NCBI GenBank assembly: GCA_019307665.1
Contig: JAFDJC010000127.1
Coordinates: 1 to 8,895 of the forward strand
Direction of reading: 5' to 3'
DNA from: Deltaproteobacteria bacterium
GTDB lineage: Bacteria; Desulfobacterota; Desulfobacteria; Desulfobacterales; SURF-7
DNA length: 8,895 bases
Below the pieces are notes generated by a model. The model worked only from the letters and a program-made list of their open reading frames with translations. It was not told the DNA's origin and did not search any database. Below are positions 6,276 through 8,895 of this stretch, in pieces. Each line of letters starts with the position of its first letter. Within the stretch, counting starts at the first letter, position 1. A program made the position numbers and the translations under genes.

Positions 6276-7856
6276 TTGGACAAAGCAATCGTGCGTAAAC
6301 TCACTATGGTCATCCGTTTAGGCGCAGTATTTGCTGCGCTGATGATGGGAGGCTGCGCCACCCTGCCCGATAATTTTGAGAGGCCGGTGTCCTATGCATA
6401 CACCCACACCCAAGACACGCGTATCGCCAAGGCCATCCAAGACGAGAAAGAAGCCCATCCGGGTAAGTCCGGATTCCTGATGCTGACAACCGGTCTGGAC
6501 GCTTTTGTTGCCCGCGCAGTTCTGGCCGACCAGGCGGATCGCAGCATTGATGTGCAGTACTATCTCTACCAAAACGATCTTACCGGCAAATTGTTATCGG
6601 CCAGACTGATCCAGGCCGCTGACCGTGGGGTACGGATACGACTTTTGGTCGACGACATGGACCTGGAGGGTAGGGACCTGAATGCTGCGATACTCGACAG
6701 CCATCCGAACGTAGAAGTACGGCTATTCAATCCCTTCAGCCGCAAAACCGGTCGAATCTCCCAGTTTTTGACCCGATATGGTTCGGTAACCCGCCGCATG
6801 CACAACAAGTCCTTTACCGTTGACAACCAGGCCACCATTTTAGGGGGACGCAATATTGGAAACGAATACTTCGAAGCCGACCCCGATATGACATTCAGTG
6901 ATCTGGATGTATTGGCCATCGGCCTGGTGCCTGAAAGAGTATCGGCTGCTTTTGATAAATACTGGAACAGCGATCTGGCCTATCCGGCAACCGTTCTCAA
7001 GGGCAGATCGCCGACATCTGAGGAAATCGAACTGGCAAGTCGACAGATTGACGAGTTCCTGGCACAGCAGGCAAATTCCGAATATCTGCAAGCCCTTCGA
7101 AACTCTAAGCTGGCCAATACACTCAGAAGCCATCAACTGAGTTTTTCTTGGGGCAATGCCGAGGTCATCTATGACCAGCCGGAAAAGCTTCTTCACGATT
7201 TCGACAAATTGGAATATCATCTGATCCCCAAACTCAAACCTTATCTGGATGGCGTAACCGAGGAGTTGATACTCTTCTCCCCTTATTTTGTTCCTGGAAA
7301 AGAAGGTACTGCATTTTTGACGCAGCTCAGTGAGAAGGGGGTGCGGGTGAAGATACTGACCAACTCCCTTTCCTCTTCGGATGTTAGTATCATACACGCC
7401 GGCTATGCCAAGTACCGCAAGGATCTCTTGCGTGCAGGCATCGAACTTTATGAACTCAACAAGAAAATCAGCAGAAAAGATCGTAAGGCCAAAAAAGGCG
7501 AATACGGCTCGTCCAAGGCCAGTTTGCATGCCAAATCGTTTGTTTTTGATCGCGACACTATTTTTGTGGGTTCGCTTAATCTCGATTCCCGGTCCGCATA
7601 TCATAACACCGAGATCGGCGTGGTATTCCAGTCAGTCGAAATTGCCGGCGGCATGGGCGAGTGGTTTGATAAGAACATCGAAACAATCGCATTCCGGCTT
7701 GAGCTTTATGTGGACGAAGACGGTTCTGAGGAAATCCGCTGGCACGGTCTCGATGATGGTAAACAACAAGTATTTACTACCGATCCCTATGCCGGATTCT
7801 GGCGACGGTTCAGTACCGGTTTTTTAAGCTTTTTCCCGATTGAATCGCAACTGTAA
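6276..7856 (+). CDS. Phospholipase D superfamily lipoprotein, cardiolipin synthase C (ClsC/YmdC)-like
   Basis: 526 residues from a TTG start. The N-terminus is a lipoprotein signal: basic VRK, a hydrophobic stretch, then a lipobox-like LMMGGC with Cys27 followed by Ala, so no inner-membrane-retention Asp at +2. Two HKD motifs are intact. The first has H176, K178 and D183 (RRMHNKSFTVD, then GGRNIGNEYF); the second has H418, K420 and D425 (LHAKSFVFD, then VGSLNLDSRS). Family members act through a covalent phosphohistidine and transfer phosphatidyl groups. The stretches DVQYYLYQNDLTGKLL and VEVRLFNPFSRKTGR resemble E. coli ClsC, which makes cardiolipin from phosphatidylethanolamine and phosphatidylglycerol; substrate use here is inferred. 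The lipobox implies action on the periplasmic side, probably at the outer membrane. Base composition is locally higher in GC than in tamB (36 of 60 bases at 6601-6660 against 22 of 60 at 841-900). A phospholipase or other transphosphatidylase is the main alternative. Confidence 0.9.
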   Translation: MDKAIVRKLTMVIRLGAVFAALMMGGCATLPDNFERPVSYAYTHTQDTRIAKAIQDEKEAHPGKSGFLMLTTGLDAFVARAVLADQADRSIDVQYYLYQNDLTGKLLSARLIQAADRGVRIRLLVDDMDLEGRDLNAAILDSHPNVEVRLFNPFSRKTGRISQFLTRYGSVTRRMHNKSFTVDNQATILGGRNIGNEYFEADPDMTFSDLDVLAIGLVPERVSAAFDKYWNSDLAYPATVLKGRSPTSEEIELASRQIDEFLAQQANSEYLQALRNSKLANTLRSHQLSFSWGNAEVIYDQPEKLLHDFDKLEYHLIPKLKPYLDGVTEELILFSPYFVPGKEGTAFLTQLSEKGVRVKILTNSLSSSDVSIIHAGYAKYRKDLLRAGIELYELNKKISRKDRKAKKGEYGSSKASLHAKSFVFDRDTIFVGSLNLDSRSAYHNTEIGVVFQSVEIAGGMGEWFDKNIETIAFRLELYVDEDGSEEIRWHGLDDGKQQVFTTDPYAGFWRRFSTGFLSFFPIESQL

Positions 7857-8004
7857 GGACCAGTGGCCTGAAACAGTGAGCGTAAAGGAAAATAATAATT
7901 GCCGTTAATCAACATTGTATGATATTTCAAAATCGCCTGCGGACGTAATAAATAAAACATTTATGATAAGCTTCGCCTTGAAAAACAAAAGAGGAGACAA
8001 AATA
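7857..8004 (+). other. Intergenic region between the phospholipase D and DUF1254 genes
   Basis: A 148-nt AT-rich spacer. No stem-loop followed by a T-run is visible, so no intrinsic terminator is claimed. TATGAT, one base off the -10 consensus, occurs at 7918-7923 and 7962-7967, but neither has a convincing -35 element at 16-18 nt. A promoter for the downstream gene probably lies here but cannot be placed with confidence. Confidence 0.35.
7991..7996 (+). promoter_or_regulatory. Ribosome-binding site GAGGAG for the DUF1254 gene
   Basis: GAGGAG lies 8 nt before ATG 8005. It supports that start, which also places a complete signal peptide at the N-terminus. Confidence 0.7.
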
Positions 8005-8895
8005 ATGAGAAACAGATCACTAAAAACAGTCGCTTTTGCGATTGCACTGCTTGCATCTTCGTTTACGGCGCTTTTTGCCGCAGACATTAAGATCACCAAA
8101 GAAGAAGCAAAACAAATTGCCAAAGAAGCCTACGTCTATGGCTTCCCGATGGTTGTGAACTACAAAACCATGGTTGCTTATACGCTTGACAGGAATTCAC
8201 CGGAGTTCAAAGGTGACTTTAATGAATTAGCCTGTGAAGCCAGAGTATATACTCCGGATGATAAAGCCATAGTTACGCCCAATTCGGATACGCCTTACTG
8301 CATGGGGTGGGTGGATATCCGTAAGGGCCCCATCGTTATATCTCTACCGGAGATGGAACCGGAACGATTCTATCATTTCCAATTAATAGATTTATATACC
8401 CATAATTATGCTTATCTGGGTACTTTGACAACCGGTAATAAAGCAGGGAAATATTTAATCGCAAATCAAAGCTGGAAGGGAAAAAAACCAAAAGGCATTG
8501 ACGATGTGATTCGTTGCGAAACGAATATCTTTTTCGTGATAGTGCGTACCCAATTGATGAATAAAGGCGACCTTGAAAAGGTTAAACAGATCCAGGGGGA
8601 ATATCACATGCAACCTTTAAGTGCCTATATAGGAAAAGGTACACCAAAGGCGGCATTGAAAAATGATTTTCCAAAGTGGAATGAAGGAGACCAATTTACT
8701 TCAGCATCTTTTAAATACCTTGATGTGATGCTCTCTTTGCTTGAACCGGTTAGCGAAGAAAAGGCGTTGATGGAACGATTTGCCAGGCTGGGCATTGGAA
8801 CCGATAAAGGGTTTGATATTAATCGTTTTGATGAAGAGACACAAAAAGCAATTGAGCAAGGCGTCAAGGATGGCTTTAAGGCAATGGAAAGTTTT
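8005..8895 (+). CDS. Exported DUF1254 domain-containing protein, 3' end missing
   Basis: The frame is open from ATG 8005 to the right edge, 297 codons with no stop, so the C-terminus is cut off. The first 26 or so residues form a Sec signal peptide (MRNRSLK, then a hydrophobic core, cleavage near LFA/AD), which places the mature protein in the periplasm or outside. The mature part matches the DUF1254 pattern as I know it: an early EAYVYGFPMVVNY segment (about 42-54), the hallmark TPNSDTPY with N93, D95 and Y98, then WVDIRKGPIVISLPEM, RFYHFQLIDLYTHNYAYLGT, and FARLGIGTDKGFD near the visible end. In this family a DUF1214 domain usually follows, and I expect it off the edge. Biochemical function is not established. 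The gene sits 148 nt after the phospholipase D gene with its own ribosome-binding site, so it is probably a separate unit. Confidence 0.87.
   Translation, partial: MRNRSLKTVAFAIALLASSFTALFAADIKITKEEAKQIAKEAYVYGFPMVVNYKTMVAYTLDRNSPEFKGDFNELACEARVYTPDDKAIVTPNSDTPYCMGWVDIRKGPIVISLPEMEPERFYHFQLIDLYTHNYAYLGTLTTGNKAGKYLIANQSWKGKKPKGIDDVIRCETNIFFVIVRTQLMNKGDLEKVKQIQGEYHMQPLSAYIGKGTPKAALKNDFPKWNEGDQFTSASFKYLDVMLSLLEPVSEEKALMERFARLGIGTDKGFDINRFDEETQKAIEQGVKDGFKAMESF

Noticed and set aside
6840..7604. Antisense open frame of about 254 codons inside the phospholipase D gene
   Set aside because: It lies wholly opposite a gene with two intact HKD motifs, and its translation shows no recognisable domain. 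It is explained by the composition of the sense gene.
7381..7827. Second + strand open frame of 148 codons overlapping the phospholipase D gene
   Set aside because: It overlaps the second HKD region in another frame, has no ribosome-binding site that I can see, and its product looks like out-of-frame translation.
7857..8004. Rho-independent terminator after the phospholipase D gene
   Set aside because: No GC-rich stem with a following T-run could be found in the spacer.

Overview
This window looks like chromosomal DNA from a Gram-negative (diderm) bacterium. Two of the proteins are outer-membrane biogenesis factors (a TamB-like AsmA-family protein and an Omp85 beta-barrel), and a third is a predicted lipoprotein. 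The AT-leaning base composition, the tamB-then-Omp85 gene order and the general flavour of the proteins fit a deltaproteobacterium (Desulfobacterota, Desulfobacterales-like). That placement is an impression from sequence style, not a search result. All genes seen are on the + strand.

Layout. (1) From the left edge to 3062 is a tamB-like gene with its first few dozen codons cut off. (2) It is followed at once, with a 4-nt gap or a 14-nt overlap depending on the start used, by an Omp85-family outer-membrane protein. This protein has an unusually long periplasmic part, which I read as seven consecutive POTRA domains, followed by a C-terminal barrel ending at 5895. The last five codons including the stop are tandemly duplicated at the DNA level. 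(3) A 90-nt gap leads to an 80-residue membrane protein with two transmembrane helices, of the type now called DUF6868. (4) After 47 nt comes a TTG-initiated phospholipase D superfamily lipoprotein with two intact HKD motifs, resembling cardiolipin synthase C (ClsC/YmdC). Parts of this gene are visibly GC-richer than the tamB region. (5) After a 148-nt gap comes the 5' part of an exported DUF1254-type protein that runs off the right edge.

How they may work together. TamB-type proteins form a long hydrophobic groove spanning the periplasm and are implicated in phospholipid transport to the outer membrane and in barrel-protein assembly. Their usual partner is the Omp85 protein TamA. The first two genes are therefore a clear functional pair, encoded in the order opposite to E. 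coli tamA-tamB. The small membrane protein and the ClsC-like lipoprotein follow on the same strand at short spacing. This suggests, as inference only, an envelope-lipid neighbourhood linking lipid delivery to lipid remodelling. The DUF1254 gene is better read as a separate unit. I saw no tRNA, rRNA, CRISPR array, insertion sequence or convincing rho-independent terminator.
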